A stretch of DNA of 64,000 bases from Zwartia vadi (lineage in GTDB: Bacteria; Pseudomonadota; Gammaproteobacteria; Burkholderiales; Burkholderiaceae_B), in contig NZ_JAUHHE010000011.1 of the NCBI RefSeq assembly GCF_030410375.1, positions 62,001 through 126,000 of the forward strand. Reading direction: 5' to 3'. Below the pieces are notes generated by a model. The model saw nothing but the letters and a program-made list of their open reading frames with translations, made no database searches and was not told the origin of the DNA. The translations under genes and the position numbers were made by a program. This document shows, in pieces, positions 1-9,649 of the stretch; the first letter of the stretch is position 1, and each line of letters opens with the position of its first letter.

Positions 1-2
1 AG

Positions 3-410
3 AATATCCCCGCTTTCACTGATTTGGCCATCGATGCGACGCGTCGCTCAGGTCGCGAGATTACTGAGCAAAAAGAGCAAAACACCCGGAAGTGGTTGTC
101 TTCTGTGCCTTTGCTGATTGGGTTGGCGTATAAAATTTCTCACGACAATGATAAGGTTCCTGAGATTGAGCAAACGCTCTCAATGGGTGCCGCTGTCATG
201 AATATCCAAAATGCTGCGCATATGATGGGTTTTTCGACCTATTGGAGTACGGGCTTAGGTACCTATACAGACGAAGTACCCGAGGCGCTTGGTTTTGACG
301 CGTTGGACTATCGTTTTGTTGGTTTTCTGGCAATCGGTACGCCAAGCGTGAAACTTCCCCCTGCGCAACGTCCAGATCCTGTCGCGTTCACGACAACCTG
401 GCAACCTTGA
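3..410 (+). CDS. nitroreductase family protein (C-terminal part, cut by window edge)
   Basis: The reading frame is open from the first bases of the window, so the true start lies upstream; about 135 C-terminal residues are visible. The protein resembles YdjA-type nitroreductases: a segment around GAAVMNIQNAAHMMGF and the downstream WSTG matches the FMN-binding C-terminal half of this family, and the end of the chain carries the usual FLAIGTP motif. Such enzymes are FMN-dependent NAD(P)H oxidoreductases acting on nitroaromatics, quinones or similar acceptors in the cytosol. The natural substrate cannot be told from sequence. It converges on the copper ATPase gene. Confidence 0.85.
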   Translation, partial: NIPAFTDLAIDATRRSGREITEQKEQNTRKWLSSVPLLIGLAYKISHDNDKVPEIEQTLSMGAAVMNIQNAAHMMGFSTYWSTGLGTYTDEVPEALGFDALDYRFVGFLAIGTPSVKLPPAQRPDPVAFTTTWQP

Positions 411-411
411 T

Positions 412-436
412 CCTGTTGCGAGCAGGGGGCTTTTTT
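412..436 (+). terminator. possible weak terminator after nitroreductase gene
   Basis: A short CCTG/CAGG stem with a seven-base loop is followed by GGGC and a run of six T just after the stop codon at 408-410. The stem is short, so this is a weak candidate. It lies between two convergent genes, where a terminator would be expected. Confidence 0.35.
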
Positions 437-438
437 AC

Positions 439-2733
439 CTAACTCGCTGCTTGAACGCGCTTAAGTCTGAGCGCGTTCATAACAACAAACACACTCGAAC
501 AGGCCATCGCGCCTGCAGCAAAAACCGGCGATAACAAAATACCGAATGCGGGATAGAGTACGCCTGCTGCCACAGGTACGAGTGCCACGTTGTAGGCGAA
601 GGCCCAAAATAGGTTTTGATGAATGTTCTTAAGTGTGCTGCGCGAGATTTTGACTGCTGTGGCGACACCCATCAAATTATCTGACATCAAGACAACGGAT
701 GCGGCTTCTATCGCGACATCTGTACCCGTTCCAATCGCAATGCCGACATCCGCGGTGGCCAGAGCAGGTGCATCGTTGATGCCATCGCCCACAAATGCAA
801 TGATTTGTTTTTGAGCGCGCAGTTCAAGTAATTGATTAACTTTGCCCTCAGGCAAAACTTGAGCGTGCACTTCATCAATACCAAGCTGGTTTGCGACCGC
901 CTGAGCCGTGCGTGGATGATCGCCTGTAATCATCACGGTACGCAGCCCAAGTGTTTTGAGCGCTTTGATGGCCAGGACAGCACTAGGTTTTATTGGGTCA
1001 GAAACGGCCATCATCGCGGTCAGTTTGCCATCGACTGCAAGGAAAATAGGGGTCTTGCCTTGCGCAGCCCATTGCTCGGTCAGCGCCACTTGCGACTCTG
1101 TGCTGATGCCATGTGCGTGCATGAAATGTTGCGCGCCTGACAAAAGCGCTTTGTTCGCGACGGTTGCAGCAACTCCAGCGCCGCTCGTAGCGATAAAGTC
1201 CCTTGCAGCTGGCAAGGGCAGTCTCTCTGTACTGGCCGCTGAAACTATCGCTTGCGCGATTGGATGCTCAGAATGAAGCTGCATCGCAGCGGTCCAAGCG
1301 AGCACGGAGGCTCTATCGTGATGCGGGTCGAGGACAACAAGGTCTGTCAAACTGGGTTTGCCTTGTGTCAAGGTCCCTGTTTTGTCAAAGGCGATGACTG
1401 TGACATCGCGCAGTCTTTGCAAGGCATCACCCTGACGAAATAAAACGCCCAACTCCGCCGCGCGTCCTGTGCCGACCATGATCGAAGTCGGTGTGGCCAG
1501 TCCCATCGCGCAAGGACAGGCGATGATGAGGACCGCTACAGCATTGACCAGAGCGTAGCCTAAGCTCGGGGTCGGGCCAAACATAAGCCAGACCAGAAAG
1601 GTGAGCAAGGCGCAAAGCATAATTGCAGGGACGAATCGCGCAGTGACGCGATCAACAACTGCCTGGATGGGAAGCTTCGCGCCTTGGGCGTTTTCTACCA
1701 TCTTAATAATTCGCGCCAATACTGTTTGAGCGCCTGTGTGTGTGGTGCGATAGGTAAAACTGCTGCTTGTATTCAGTGTGCCGGCAGTGACTCGGTCGCC
1801 TACATGCTTGTTGACAGGAATGGGTTCGCCCGTGATCATGGACTCGTCGAGGTAAGGCTGTCCCTCGGTAATATCTCCGTCCGTGGCGACTTTTTCACCC
1901 GGCCGTACCAGTATTAAATCTCCGGGTTTGACTTGGTCGATGTCAACATCGGTCGCAACGCCATCGCGCATGACACGCGCTTGTCTGGGTTGTAAGCCAA
2001 TCAAATGTTTGATGGCTGTGCCGGTTTTGCCCCGCGCACGCATTTCCAAGACGCGTCCTAACAAAATCAGAGTCACAATCACTGCGGCCGCTTCAAAATA
2101 AACGTGGCGGGTCCCCTCTGGTAGCCAGCTTGGTGTAAAAGTCGACACCATTGAGTACAGCCAGGCACTTGATGCTCCAAGAGCAACCAGTGAGTTCATA
2201 TCAGGACCCAGCCGCCAAAGCGCAGGAAATCCTTTTGTAAAAAAACCTCGTCCAGGGCCAAGCAGAATCAGAGTCGTGAGCGCGGCTTGCAGCCACCAAC
2301 TCATTTGCGTGCCAAGCGTGTCGTGGATCAAGTGGTGGATCCACGCTGACATGTGAGAGCCCATCTCCAGGATAAATACGGGCAGCGTCAGGATAAGCGC
2401 TAAAACAAATGACTGATTCAGGGAACTGGATTCAAGTTTTTGCTCTTCGGCAAGTGCTTGTTCGGTCGCTTGTCCCCCATCAATCAGGGTAGAGGTATAG
2501 CCGGCTTTTTCAGTTGCTAAAACAAGCGCCGGTACTAAAGCCTGCGGATCGCTGACAGATGGTGTAAAACTAAGGGATGCACGGTGCGTGGCGAGGTTGA
2601 CACTGGCTTTTGCCACGCCTTGAACGCCAGCGAGCGCTTTTTCAACGCGGAGTACGCACGAAGCACAAGTCATGCCTTTAATCGAAAGCTCAATATTGCG
2701 ATCGATCGTTCCAGTTGATTTTTGCTCTAGCAT
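439..2733 (-). CDS. copA: copper-translocating P-type ATPase
   Basis: This is a P1B-type ATPase that exports Cu(I) from the cytosol across the inner membrane. Its 764 residues carry one N-terminal heavy-metal-associated domain (GMTCASC, Cys23 and Cys26), the membrane CPC motif (ACPCAMG, near residue 405), the phosphorylated DKTGTLT loop (near 450), the actuator TGEP motif and the hinge [10 protein letters not shown]. The length is typical for a single-HMA CopA. A copper-chaperone-like gene lies divergently 63 bases upstream of its start, supporting copper rather than another metal. I saw no convincing CueR/MerR-type spaced promoter in the short divergent gap, so the regulator is unknown. No Shine-Dalgarno sequence is obvious before the ATG. 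Confidence 0.95.
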   Translation of the reverse strand: MLEQKSTGTIDRNIELSIKGMTCASCVLRVEKALAGVQGVAKASVNLATHRASLSFTPSVSDPQALVPALVLATEKAGYTSTLIDGGQATEQALAEEQKLESSSLNQSFVLALILTLPVFILEMGSHMSAWIHHLIHDTLGTQMSWWLQAALTTLILLGPGRGFFTKGFPALWRLGPDMNSLVALGASSAWLYSMVSTFTPSWLPEGTRHVYFEAAAVIVTLILLGRVLEMRARGKTGTAIKHLIGLQPRQARVMRDGVATDVDIDQVKPGDLILVRPGEKVATDGDITEGQPYLDESMITGEPIPVNKHVGDRVTAGTLNTSSSFTYRTTHTGAQTVLARIIKMVENAQGAKLPIQAVVDRVTARFVPAIMLCALLTFLVWLMFGPTPSLGYALVNAVAVLIIACPCAMGLATPTSIMVGTGRAAELGVLFRQGDALQRLRDVTVIAFDKTGTLTQGKPSLTDLVVLDPHHDRASVLAWTAAMQLHSEHPIAQAIVSAASTERLPLPAARDFIATSGAGVAATVANKALLSGAQHFMHAHGISTESQVALTEQWAAQGKTPIFLAVDGKLTAMMAVSDPIKPSAVLAIKALKTLGLRTVMITGDHPRTAQAVANQLGIDEVHAQVLPEGKVNQLLELRAQKQIIAFVGDGINDAPALATADVGIAIGTGTDVAIEAASVVLMSDNLMGVATAVKISRSTLKNIHQNLFWAFAYNVALVPVAAGVLYPAFGILLSPVFAAGAMACSSVFVVMNALRLKRVQAAS

Positions 2734-2796
2734 AGTGTGCGTACTGCTAGGCTTTCTAAGCGTCTTTGATAGTAATCTATTCTAAGGAAATTTATC

Positions 2797-2997
2797 ATGA
2801 CATCGTTCCAAGTTGTTGATATGACTTGCAATCATTGCGTTAAGAGTATTACCTCTAGTGTACACAGCGTGGCGCCTGACGCGGCTGTTTTATGCGAAGT
2901 CTCCACACATACTGTGACAGTAAGTGGTGATCATGATCCAAAGCGTGTTGAGCAGGCAATCAAAGAGGCGGGCTACACACCTATCAAACAATCATAG
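2797..2997 (+). CDS. copZ: heavy-metal-binding chaperone (CopZ-like)
   Basis: A 66-residue protein consisting of one HMA fold, with the metal site MTCNHC (Cys11, Cys14). Small stand-alone HMA proteins next to copA usually carry Cu(I) to the ATPase. The ATG is preceded by a good ribosome site (TAAGGA, about 8 bases). It shares a short divergent promoter region with copA, consistent with joint copper control, though no operator could be recognised. The final GYTPIKQS is typical of the family's last strand. Calling it copper-specific rests mainly on its neighbour. Confidence 0.88.
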   Translation: MTSFQVVDMTCNHCVKSITSSVHSVAPDAAVLCEVSTHTVTVSGDHDPKRVEQAIKEAGYTPIKQS

Positions 2998-3050
2998 ATT
3001 CAAATTTAAATCATAAACAATATCTAATGATTTATTTCTAACAATATTAA

Positions 3051-3068
3051 AAAACTATCAATAGTTTT
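3051..3068. repeat. AT-rich dyad AAAACTAT/ATAGTTTT in the copZ-prx gap
   Basis: Two perfect 8-base inverted half-sites are separated by CA within a very AT-rich stretch (about 3000-3120) that stands out from its roughly 50% GC surroundings. It could be an operator or part of the promoter of the peroxiredoxin gene, or a weak transcript end for copZ. It lacks a proper T-run. Spacing does not fit the OxyR consensus. Confidence 0.4.
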
Positions 3069-3164
3069 AATAAATACAATTATACAAATCAATAGTAGAT
3101 ATTTATCATTTGCGCATGTCAACTCATCAACCGGTGAGGACGCAATTTTTAAAGGAAATTAGAC

Positions 3165-3902
3165 ATGTTGCAAAATCGTGAAGGCCAGAGAGTACCCGAT
3201 GTGACTTTGCCTGTTCGTGTGGGCAATGAGTGGAAACAACTGACGACAGAGGATTTGTTCAAAGGAAAGACTGTCGTTGTTTTTTCTTTGCCAGGCGCAT
3301 TTACACCTACTTGCTCTTCCACTCATTTGCCACGCTATAACGAATTAGCTCCAACCATGGCAACCTTGGGCGTGGACACAGTGATTTGTCTTTCGGTCAA
3401 TGACACCTTTGTGATGAATGAATGGGCGCGTGATCAAGATGCGGACAATATCGTTCTGCTTCCTGATGGGAACGCTGAATTCACTCGGGGGATGGGCATG
3501 CTTGTTGATAAATCCAATCTTGGATTTGGACAACGCAGTTGGCGCTACTCGATGCTGGTGAAAGACGGTGTCATTGAAAAAATGTTTATCGAACCTGAAA
3601 AAGAGGGTGATCCCTTCGAAGTCTCAGACGCCGATACGATGTTGAAATATATTGATCCGAATGCCAAGGCTCCCGATCAAGTGGTTGTTTTTTCCAAGCC
3701 AGGCTGCCCGTTTTGTATTGAGGCAAAGGCATTATTGGTTGCGCGTGGTTACGACCCGGTCGAGATACCGCTTGAAAACAAGATTCGGGGTCGCGTGACT
3801 GGGGCATTGGCTGGTCAAGGCACTGTGCCGCAAATATTTATGAATGGCCAGCATGTTGGTGGACTTGAAGCCTTGAGAGAGCGCTTCAAAAAGGCGGCCT
3901 GA
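3165..3902 (+). CDS. peroxiredoxin 5-glutaredoxin fusion (glutathione peroxidase-like)
   Basis: The N-terminal part (residues 1 to about 165) is a Prx5-type peroxiredoxin with peroxidatic Cys50 in [13 protein letters not shown]. The C-terminal part (from about 170) is a glutaredoxin with a CPFC active site near residues 180-183. In characterised fusions of this type (for example from Haemophilus and Chromatium) the glutaredoxin half reduces the peroxiredoxin half using glutathione, giving a self-contained hydroperoxide reductase. The 245-residue length is normal. A strong ribosome site (AAAGGAAA) precedes the ATG. The disulfide reductase gene 42 bases downstream is probably in the same transcript and may help keep this system reduced. 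Confidence 0.93.
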   Translation: MLQNREGQRVPDVTLPVRVGNEWKQLTTEDLFKGKTVVVFSLPGAFTPTCSSTHLPRYNELAPTMATLGVDTVICLSVNDTFVMNEWARDQDADNIVLLPDGNAEFTRGMGMLVDKSNLGFGQRSWRYSMLVKDGVIEKMFIEPEKEGDPFEVSDADTMLKYIDPNAKAPDQVVVFSKPGCPFCIEAKALLVARGYDPVEIPLENKIRGRVTGALAGQGTVPQIFMNGQHVGGLEALRERFKKAA

Positions 3903-3944
3903 GTAATACTCGCTCTAAAAACAGTATGAAGTTAAGGAACAGAG

Positions 3945-5354
3945 ATGCAAACGCTTAAGACAGATGTTGTGATTATTGGAGCTGGGACTGCCGGTTTGGC
4001 GGCTTACCGTGCAGCGGTCTCCGCTGGAAAAAAGGCGCTGCTCGTCGAGGGTGGTGCGTACGGCACCACCTGCGCCAGAGTGGGCTGTATGCCCTCCAAG
4101 CTATTGATCGCGGCAGCCGAAGCAGCCCACGCGGCTCAGCATACTGCAGCCTTTGGCGTGCATGTCGATGGAACCGTGCGAATCAACGGCCGAGAAGTCA
4201 TGGATCGCGTCAAACGCGAACGCGATCGTTTTGTTGGGTTTGTGCTCGAGGGTGTGGAAAACATTCCTGCCGAGCACAAACTCAGAGGTTATGCGAAATT
4301 TATCGCTCCAGGCGTTTTGGCTGTTGATCAACATACTGAAGTTCATGCTGCGAGTGTCGTGATCGCGACGGGTTCAAGCCCCTCGATCCCACCACCTTTC
4401 AGAGGATTGGGGGATCGTCTGGTCATCAACGATGATGTATTTTCCTGGGATGATTTACCCAGGCGTGTGGCTGTCTTCGGTCCTGGTGTCATTGGTCTTG
4501 AACTGGGGCAGGCGCTCGCCCGCTTGGGCGTAGTCGTTCGCGTGTTTGGTGTCAGCGGCTCTCTGGCTGGCATTACGGATCCGGTTGTGCGCCAGACTGC
4601 AAAGAAGATCTTTCAACAGGAGTTTTATCTTGATCCTGATGCTCGCGTAATTGAAACCAAGCGAGTGGGTGATGAAGTTGAAATTCGCTATGTTGCTTTA
4701 GACAATACTGAGAAAACTGAGCGGTTTGATTTTGCGCTGATTGCAACTGGACGTAAACCAAACCTCGAATCTCTTGCCCTAGAACGGGCAGGTGTCAGCC
4801 TCGGTGCACACGGCATGCCTGTATTTGATCGTGAAACCATGCAAATCGGGAATCTGCCAATTTTCATCGCAGGTGATGTGAATGGTGATGTTCCGCTCTT
4901 GCATGAAGCCGCCGATGAAGGAAAAATTGCTGGGTCCAATGCAGCTCACTACCCCGAGGTCAAACCAGGCTTGCGCCGAGCAGGATTGGGTGTCGTATTT
5001 TCGGATCCACAAATTGCTTTGATCGGACAGTCTTACAGCAAGCTTGTCCCAGGATCTTTTGTGACAGGTCAGGTTGACTTTACGGGGCAAGGTCGATCGC
5101 GTGTCATGCTGAAAAACAAAGGGCTGCTGCATGTTTACGCAGATAAAGCCACGCGCCGGTTTATTGGAGCGGAAATGATTGGACCCAGTGCGGAGCACAT
5201 TGGGCATTTGTTGGCTTGGGCAGTTCAACAATCATTGACAGTTGATCGAATGCTCGAGATGCCTTTTTACCATCCGGTTATTGAGGAAGGCTTACGTACC
5301 GCACTGCGAGATGCTAGTCATCAACTCGACTTGGCAAAACACGCAGCAGCTTGA
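3945..5354 (+). CDS. dihydrolipoamide dehydrogenase-like disulfide oxidoreductase
   Basis: A 469-residue flavoprotein of the pyridine-nucleotide disulfide reductase family. Visible features are the FAD-binding GAGTAGLAA (12-20), the redox pair Cys43/Cys48 in GTTCARVGC, an NAD(P)H-binding GxGxxG-like GPGVIGLELG, the second FAD motif IFIAGDVNGD, and the C-terminal His-Glu pair in YHPVIEEGL. It has no lipoyl domain, unlike the LpdA of the pyruvate dehydrogenase operon further on, so it is a second paralogue. Its place directly after the peroxiredoxin-glutaredoxin fusion suggests a role in thiol/peroxide defence, perhaps as a glutathione or dithiol reductase. That role is inferred from position only. 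Confidence 0.85.
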   Translation: MQTLKTDVVIIGAGTAGLAAYRAAVSAGKKALLVEGGAYGTTCARVGCMPSKLLIAAAEAAHAAQHTAAFGVHVDGTVRINGREVMDRVKRERDRFVGFVLEGVENIPAEHKLRGYAKFIAPGVLAVDQHTEVHAASVVIATGSSPSIPPPFRGLGDRLVINDDVFSWDDLPRRVAVFGPGVIGLELGQALARLGVVVRVFGVSGSLAGITDPVVRQTAKKIFQQEFYLDPDARVIETKRVGDEVEIRYVALDNTEKTERFDFALIATGRKPNLESLALERAGVSLGAHGMPVFDRETMQIGNLPIFIAGDVNGDVPLLHEAADEGKIAGSNAAHYPEVKPGLRRAGLGVVFSDPQIALIGQSYSKLVPGSFVTGQVDFTGQGRSRVMLKNKGLLHVYADKATRRFIGAEMIGPSAEHIGHLLAWAVQQSLTVDRMLEMPFYHPVIEEGLRTALRDASHQLDLAKHAAA

Positions 5355-5365
5355 GTGATTGAACA

Positions 5366-6013
5366 TCAGGATTTTTTTGCCCGCGTCAGCTCGAGAAGCT
5401 GGCGTAAATCCTGAGTGACGACATCTACTTTTTCAGTGTCGGGGGCCAAGAGACGCGCGCGGCCCGTTTTGTCAAAAATGAATACACCACGACTGTGCGT
5501 TACATCGTATATTTTTGCGTCATCACCGGGCTTGGGTTTTTCGATCTGATAGGCGACGCGATAACGTCGAGCCAGATCAGCGACTTGTTTCTCATTTCCT
5601 GTTAGACCAATGGCATTTTTATTAAACGCATTCACATACGCTTGCAAAACGTCGGGTGTGTCACGATGCGGATCGACACTCACAAAGACTATTCGTACAT
5701 CTTTGGCATCCTCTCCTAGATTTTCCAATACCTCGGTCAGTTGAGCCATGGTTGTTGGGCAAATATCCGGACAACTCGCATAGCCAAAAAACATCAGAAC
5801 AGTTTTGTTTTTCAAATCATTCTGTGTGATGATTTTGTTTCCTTCCCCAAGTAAAGAAAAGCGCAAGTCAGGTAAATGGCCTGAAACATCATAGAGTGAC
5901 CATTTTTGGGTTGGGTCTGAGCACGCCGTTAAAAAAACAACGCTTAGCATCACAAGACCTGTTGACGCGCGTGCCAGAAAAGAGTCGAAGTGTTGCTTGA
6001 TCGTGTGAAACAT
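5366..6013 (-). CDS. Sco1/SenC-family lipoprotein (copper delivery to cytochrome oxidase)
   Basis: Sco proteins are thioredoxin-fold, membrane-anchored copper proteins that help build the CuA centre of cytochrome c oxidase. The copper-binding CxxxC (SCPDIC) and the distant His in VTHSRGVF are present. Starting at the ATG at 6013 gives 215 residues with a lipoprotein signal ending in FLTAC31, so the mature protein would be tethered in the periplasm. A longer start at 6079 overlaps the prlC stop as TAATG and would add 22 residues, but it has no ribosome site and would spoil the signal peptide, so I prefer the inner start. It is the last gene of the histidine kinase-folD-prlC run. Confidence 0.9.
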   Translation of the reverse strand: MFHTIKQHFDSFLARASTGLVMLSVVFLTACSDPTQKWSLYDVSGHLPDLRFSLLGEGNKIITQNDLKNKTVLMFFGYASCPDICPTTMAQLTEVLENLGEDAKDVRIVFVSVDPHRDTPDVLQAYVNAFNKNAIGLTGNEKQVADLARRYRVAYQIEKPKPGDDAKIYDVTHSRGVFIFDKTGRARLLAPDTEKVDVVTQDLRQLLELTRAKKS

Positions 6014-6078
6014 GATGCTGCCTGAGAAAACGCTGTTGTCTAAGTCATTAAAACCAACGCGTTGAAGTCTGTAAAACA

Positions 6079-8163
6079 TTAAGTCCGGAGGGGGACGGCC
6101 TCGTCCAGCATTCCACTGTGGCGCAGTAGAGCGTCCATTTTAGGCGGCCGTCCTCGGAATGCGCGAAACGAATCGGCTGCAGGTCGTATTCCCCCAACAG
6201 CCAATACCTCTTTACGAAATTTCATGCCTGTTTCAGCGTCTAGTGTGCCGAGAGTGCTTGCTGCTTGATGCGCGGAGATGGCGCTCCGAGCAGCAGCTTC
6301 TTCAAACGCCTCAAACGCATCTGCCGACAGAACTTCAGCCCATTTGTAACTGTAGTAACCAGCTCCATAGCCCCCAGCGAATAAATGAGAAAAGCTGTGT
6401 GGAAAACGATGCCAGCTAGGTGGTCGAATCACTGCCACCTCTTCGCGTACTTGATCAAGTTGCGTGAGGACTTCTGCGATAGAAAGACCTTGCGTGCGGT
6501 TATGGAGTTGAATATCAAACAAGGCAAACTCAATCTGTCGAACGGTTTGCATGCCGCTCTGAAAATTGCGCGCAGCTTTCATACGTTCGTACAGTTCTTT
6601 TGGTAGAGGCTCTTGCGTATCGATATGCGCAGTCAAACGCTGTAAGACTTGCCATTCCCAGCAAAAGTTTTCCATAAACTGAGAGGGGAGTTCGATCGCA
6701 TCCCATTCAACTGCTGCAAAGGCTGAAACGCCGGGTTCATCCACTTCTGAGAGCAACGCATGGAGGGCATGCCCACTTTCGTGGAACAGCGTAATCACAT
6801 CATCGTGTGTCAGCAAGGCAGGGCGGTCTCCCTGGGGGCGTGCGAAGTTACATGTCAAGTAGATGACAGGGGTTTGTATAGTTGATAACCGCTTGCGACG
6901 ACTCCTTTCACTATCAACCCAGGCGCCACCTTGCTTGCCAGAGCGAGCATAGAGATCCAGGATCAAATACCCCAGAATTTCACCCGAGTGATTTTGAACC
7001 GCGGCAGCTCGTACATCTTGGTGCCAACCTTTTACCTCATAGGGTGTGAGACGAACGCCGAACAAGGTTTCAACGACTTCAAACAAACCGCTTAATACGC
7101 GTGGTTCTGTAAAGTACTGTTTAACCTCATCTTCAGAGTAAGCGTAGCGCATCTCGCGCAGGCGCTCAGAAGCATAAGGCACATCCCAGGGCTGTAGATC
7201 TGTTAATCCCAACTCGTTTTTAGCAAACTCTTTGAGTTCGGTCAGGTCGCGTTCAGCAAAGGGTTTGGCGCGTTTAGCCAACTGACGCAAAAAATCCAGA
7301 ACCTCTTCGGCGCTATCTGCCATTCTTGTTTGCAAGCGCAAGTCCGCAAAATGCTGGAAGCCCAGAAGCTGGGATTCTTCGGCGCGCAGGGCGAGTGCTT
7401 CCTCAATGAGCGGAGAGTTATCGAGCGCGACGTCGCCCTGATCGGAGGCACGAGTAGCATAGGCGTGATAGATTGTTCGGCGCAGCTCTCTATCATGCGC
7501 ATATTGAATGACGGGCAGATAGCAGGGCATCTTAAGATTGAGTGTCCATCGCTCTGCCGAAGGATCTTTCAAGGATGCGAGGGTATCTTCGGGAATGCCA
7601 TCCAGGCGTTTGATGTCCTCAATGATCAACGACCATCGATCAGTAGCGTCCAGCACGTTTTCAGAAAATTTTTGGGAAACTTGCGACTGTCGATCAGAAT
7701 TTGATGCATAACGCTCTCTAGCCTGACCCTCCAATTCGACGCCGCTCAGCTTGAAGTCCCGAAGCGCAAGCTCAATGACTCGACGCTTTGCAGGCGTCCA
7801 TTTCGAAAACTCAGCGGATTCGCGCAGGCGCTGATACTGTCTGTAAAGACCTTCGTGCAGCCCGACCCAGGTTGAAAACTCGCTGATTGGACCAAGCATC
7901 TTGTTGTATACATCTCTGAGCTCAGGTGTGTTGACAACGGCGTTCAGGTGTCCAGCAATTGACCAGGCGCGCCATAGCGGTTCTGACGCATCGTCCAGAG
8001 GAGTCACCACCGCGTCCCATGTAGGTGCCAAGGCGGGATCGGCAGCAACATCGATGGCGGCACGTGCTTGTGCAAGCAGTTTTTCTATTGCTTCGCTGAC
8101 GTGTTCGGGTGTGATCGACGCGTAGTCGACCAAGGTATCCATCGGGACGAGTAGTGGGTTCAT
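6079..8163 (-). CDS. prlC: oligopeptidase A (M3 metallopeptidase)
   Basis: A 694-residue cytosolic zinc peptidase of the thimet oligopeptidase family that degrades short peptides, including cleaved signal peptides. The zinc-binding HExxH is seen as HESGHALH near residue 460, with the downstream Glu in the expected MENFCWEW region. The N-terminal helical region begins PLLVPMDTLVDYASITPEHV, typical of PrlC. The start codon is two bases after the folD stop, so the two are co-transcribed and probably translationally coupled. Confidence 0.95.
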   Translation of the reverse strand: MNPLLVPMDTLVDYASITPEHVSEAIEKLLAQARAAIDVAADPALAPTWDAVVTPLDDASEPLWRAWSIAGHLNAVVNTPELRDVYNKMLGPISEFSTWVGLHEGLYRQYQRLRESAEFSKWTPAKRRVIELALRDFKLSGVELEGQARERYASNSDRQSQVSQKFSENVLDATDRWSLIIEDIKRLDGIPEDTLASLKDPSAERWTLNLKMPCYLPVIQYAHDRELRRTIYHAYATRASDQGDVALDNSPLIEEALALRAEESQLLGFQHFADLRLQTRMADSAEEVLDFLRQLAKRAKPFAERDLTELKEFAKNELGLTDLQPWDVPYASERLREMRYAYSEDEVKQYFTEPRVLSGLFEVVETLFGVRLTPYEVKGWHQDVRAAAVQNHSGEILGYLILDLYARSGKQGGAWVDSERSRRKRLSTIQTPVIYLTCNFARPQGDRPALLTHDDVITLFHESGHALHALLSEVDEPGVSAFAAVEWDAIELPSQFMENFCWEWQVLQRLTAHIDTQEPLPKELYERMKAARNFQSGMQTVRQIEFALFDIQLHNRTQGLSIAEVLTQLDQVREEVAVIRPPSWHRFPHSFSHLFAGGYGAGYYSYKWAEVLSADAFEAFEEAAARSAISAHQAASTLGTLDAETGMKFRKEVLAVGGIRPAADSFRAFRGRPPKMDALLRHSGMLDEAVPLRT

Positions 8164-8165
8164 GT

Positions 8166-9026
8166 TTAAGCCTGCCTGTGTAGAGCGCGTTCTGCCGCTT
8201 CGACAGTATTGACGAGCAGCATTGCAATCGTCATAGGACCGACACCGCCTGGCACGGGAGTGATAGCACCTGCGACAGTTTTAACGCTATCGAAGTCCAC
8301 ATCACCGCAGAGTTTGCCATCGGAACCACGGTTGATTCCGACATCAATCACGATTGCGCCAGCCTTGACCATGCTTGCATCAATCATTTTAGGCCGGCCA
8401 GTGGCAACAACAAGAATATCCGCGTGGCGTGTGTGCCAACCCAGATCTTTAGTTTTGGAATTACATATTGTGACAGTGGCCCCAGCACTTTGTAACAACA
8501 GGGCCATCGGTTTGCCAACAATATTGCTTGCGCCAATGACAACGGCTACGGCACCTCTTAAGGGCACCTGTTCCGACTCGAGCATTTTCATGACACCATA
8601 AGGTGTGCAAGGCCTGAATAAAGGCTTGCCCGTCATTAACAAACCAGCGTTGCTCACATGAAAGCCATCGACATCCTTGTGCGCGGCGATGGTTTCAATC
8701 ACAAGATGCGAGTCGATATGTGCAGGCAAGGGTAATTGCACCAAAATACCATGAATGCTTGGGTCGCTATTCAACATTCGAACGCGCTCCAAAAGCGCCT
8801 CTTGCGACATGTCAGCGTCGTATTGCTCGAGAACTGAATGCAAACCTGCCTTTTCACATGCCGCGACTTTGTTGCGAACATAGACTTGAGATGCCGGATC
8901 ACTACCGACCAAAATGACAGCCAGGCCGGGTGTGGTTCCGGCCGCTGTGAGTGCCGCAGCTCGACGCGCCACGTCCTCGCGAATAGTGGCTGCAAGTTTC
9001 ACGCCGTCAATCACACGTGCTGTCAT
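8166..9026 (-). CDS. folD: bifunctional methylenetetrahydrofolate dehydrogenase/cyclohydrolase
   Basis: FolD interconverts 5,10-methylene-THF and 10-formyl-THF in the cytosol, feeding purine and formyl-methionine synthesis. At 286 residues it is full length. The active-site region [13 protein letters not shown], the substrate motif LVQLPLPAH, the NADP-binding [11 protein letters not shown] and the C-terminal [10 protein letters not shown] signature are all present. Its ATG overlaps the response-regulator stop by four bases. The window also has purL, guaB and guaA, but these are in separate units. Confidence 0.96.
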   Translation of the reverse strand: MTARVIDGVKLAATIREDVARRAAALTAAGTTPGLAVILVGSDPASQVYVRNKVAACEKAGLHSVLEQYDADMSQEALLERVRMLNSDPSIHGILVQLPLPAHIDSHLVIETIAAHKDVDGFHVSNAGLLMTGKPLFRPCTPYGVMKMLESEQVPLRGAVAVVIGASNIVGKPMALLLQSAGATVTICNSKTKDLGWHTRHADILVVATGRPKMIDASMVKAGAIVIDVGINRGSDGKLCGDVDFDSVKTVAGAITPVPGGVGPMTIAMLLVNTVEAAERALHRQA

Positions 9027-9649
9027 GTGGAAATCTCAGGTTTCGTCAAGGCGACCTTCATCAGGTCTGCCACGGTGGTCACTTGCAGCTTTTCCATAAT
9101 GTTGGCTCGATGTGCCTCAACTGTTTTAATACTGATCCCCAAGTCATCGGCGATCTGCTTGTTGAGGCGTCCTGCGACAATCCGTTCGAGTACTTGTTGC
9201 TCACGTGCTGTCAGGCGAGCCAGCATGGCTTCGTGTTCGCGTTGGGCTTGAGCTTGAGACAGCCGTTCGTTTGCTTGTTCAAACATGCGGCCGACAATTT
9301 CGCGCAGATCGGTTTCGTCAAATGGCTTTTCAAGAAAGTCTATCGCGCCCTTTTTAATGGTGGAAACCGCCATCGGTACGTCGCCATGTCCCGTAATAAA
9401 GACGATAGGCATTGAGGACTTGCGGGCAATGAGTTGCTCTTGCAATTCCAGACCACTCATGCCAGGCATGCGAACATCAACAATCAGCACGCCTGGCCGT
9501 TTTTCATCATATTCAGCCAAAAAGCTTTCCCCACTCGGAAAGGCTCGTACGCGATAGTTGTTGGCCTCAAGTAGCCAGCGCAAGGAGTCCCGAACGGCTT
9601 CGTCATCATCAACGATGTAAACGGTGCTCGCGGTTTGGGGTGTATTCAT
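9023..9649 (-). CDS. FixJ/NarL-type response regulator
   Basis: A 208-residue regulator with an N-terminal receiver domain (acidic pocket DDDE near 14-17, phospho-acceptor Asp in [10 protein letters not shown] near 58, conserved Thr/Lys later) and a C-terminal LuxR-type helix-turn-helix ([12 protein letters not shown] to [14 protein letters not shown]). It is the cognate partner of the histidine kinase encoded just upstream, with which it shares a four-base ATGA overlap. The gene pair is divergent from the pyruvate dehydrogenase operon, so the pdh promoter is a plausible target. The signal and regulon are not evident from sequence. Confidence 0.92.
   Translation of the reverse strand: MNTPQTASTVYIVDDDEAVRDSLRWLLEANNYRVRAFPSGESFLAEYDEKRPGVLIVDVRMPGMSGLELQEQLIARKSSMPIVFITGHGDVPMAVSTIKKGAIDFLEKPFDETDLREIVGRMFEQANERLSQAQAQREHEAMLARLTAREQQVLERIVAGRLNKQIADDLGISIKTVEAHRANIMEKLQVTTVADLMKVALTKPEIST

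Noticed and set aside
2734..2796. CueR/MerR-type promoter between copA and copZ-like genes
   Set aside because: I could not find the long-spaced -35/-10 with a central GC-rich dyad expected for this regulator.
3051..3110. OxyR-binding site before the peroxiredoxin gene
   Set aside because: ATAG elements are present, but their spacing (31 bases) does not fit the ATAG-N7-CTAT pattern repeated every 22 bases.
4779..5231. 150-residue minus-strand frame within the disulfide reductase gene
   Set aside because: Antisense to conserved FAD and dimerisation regions; no start signal or domain.
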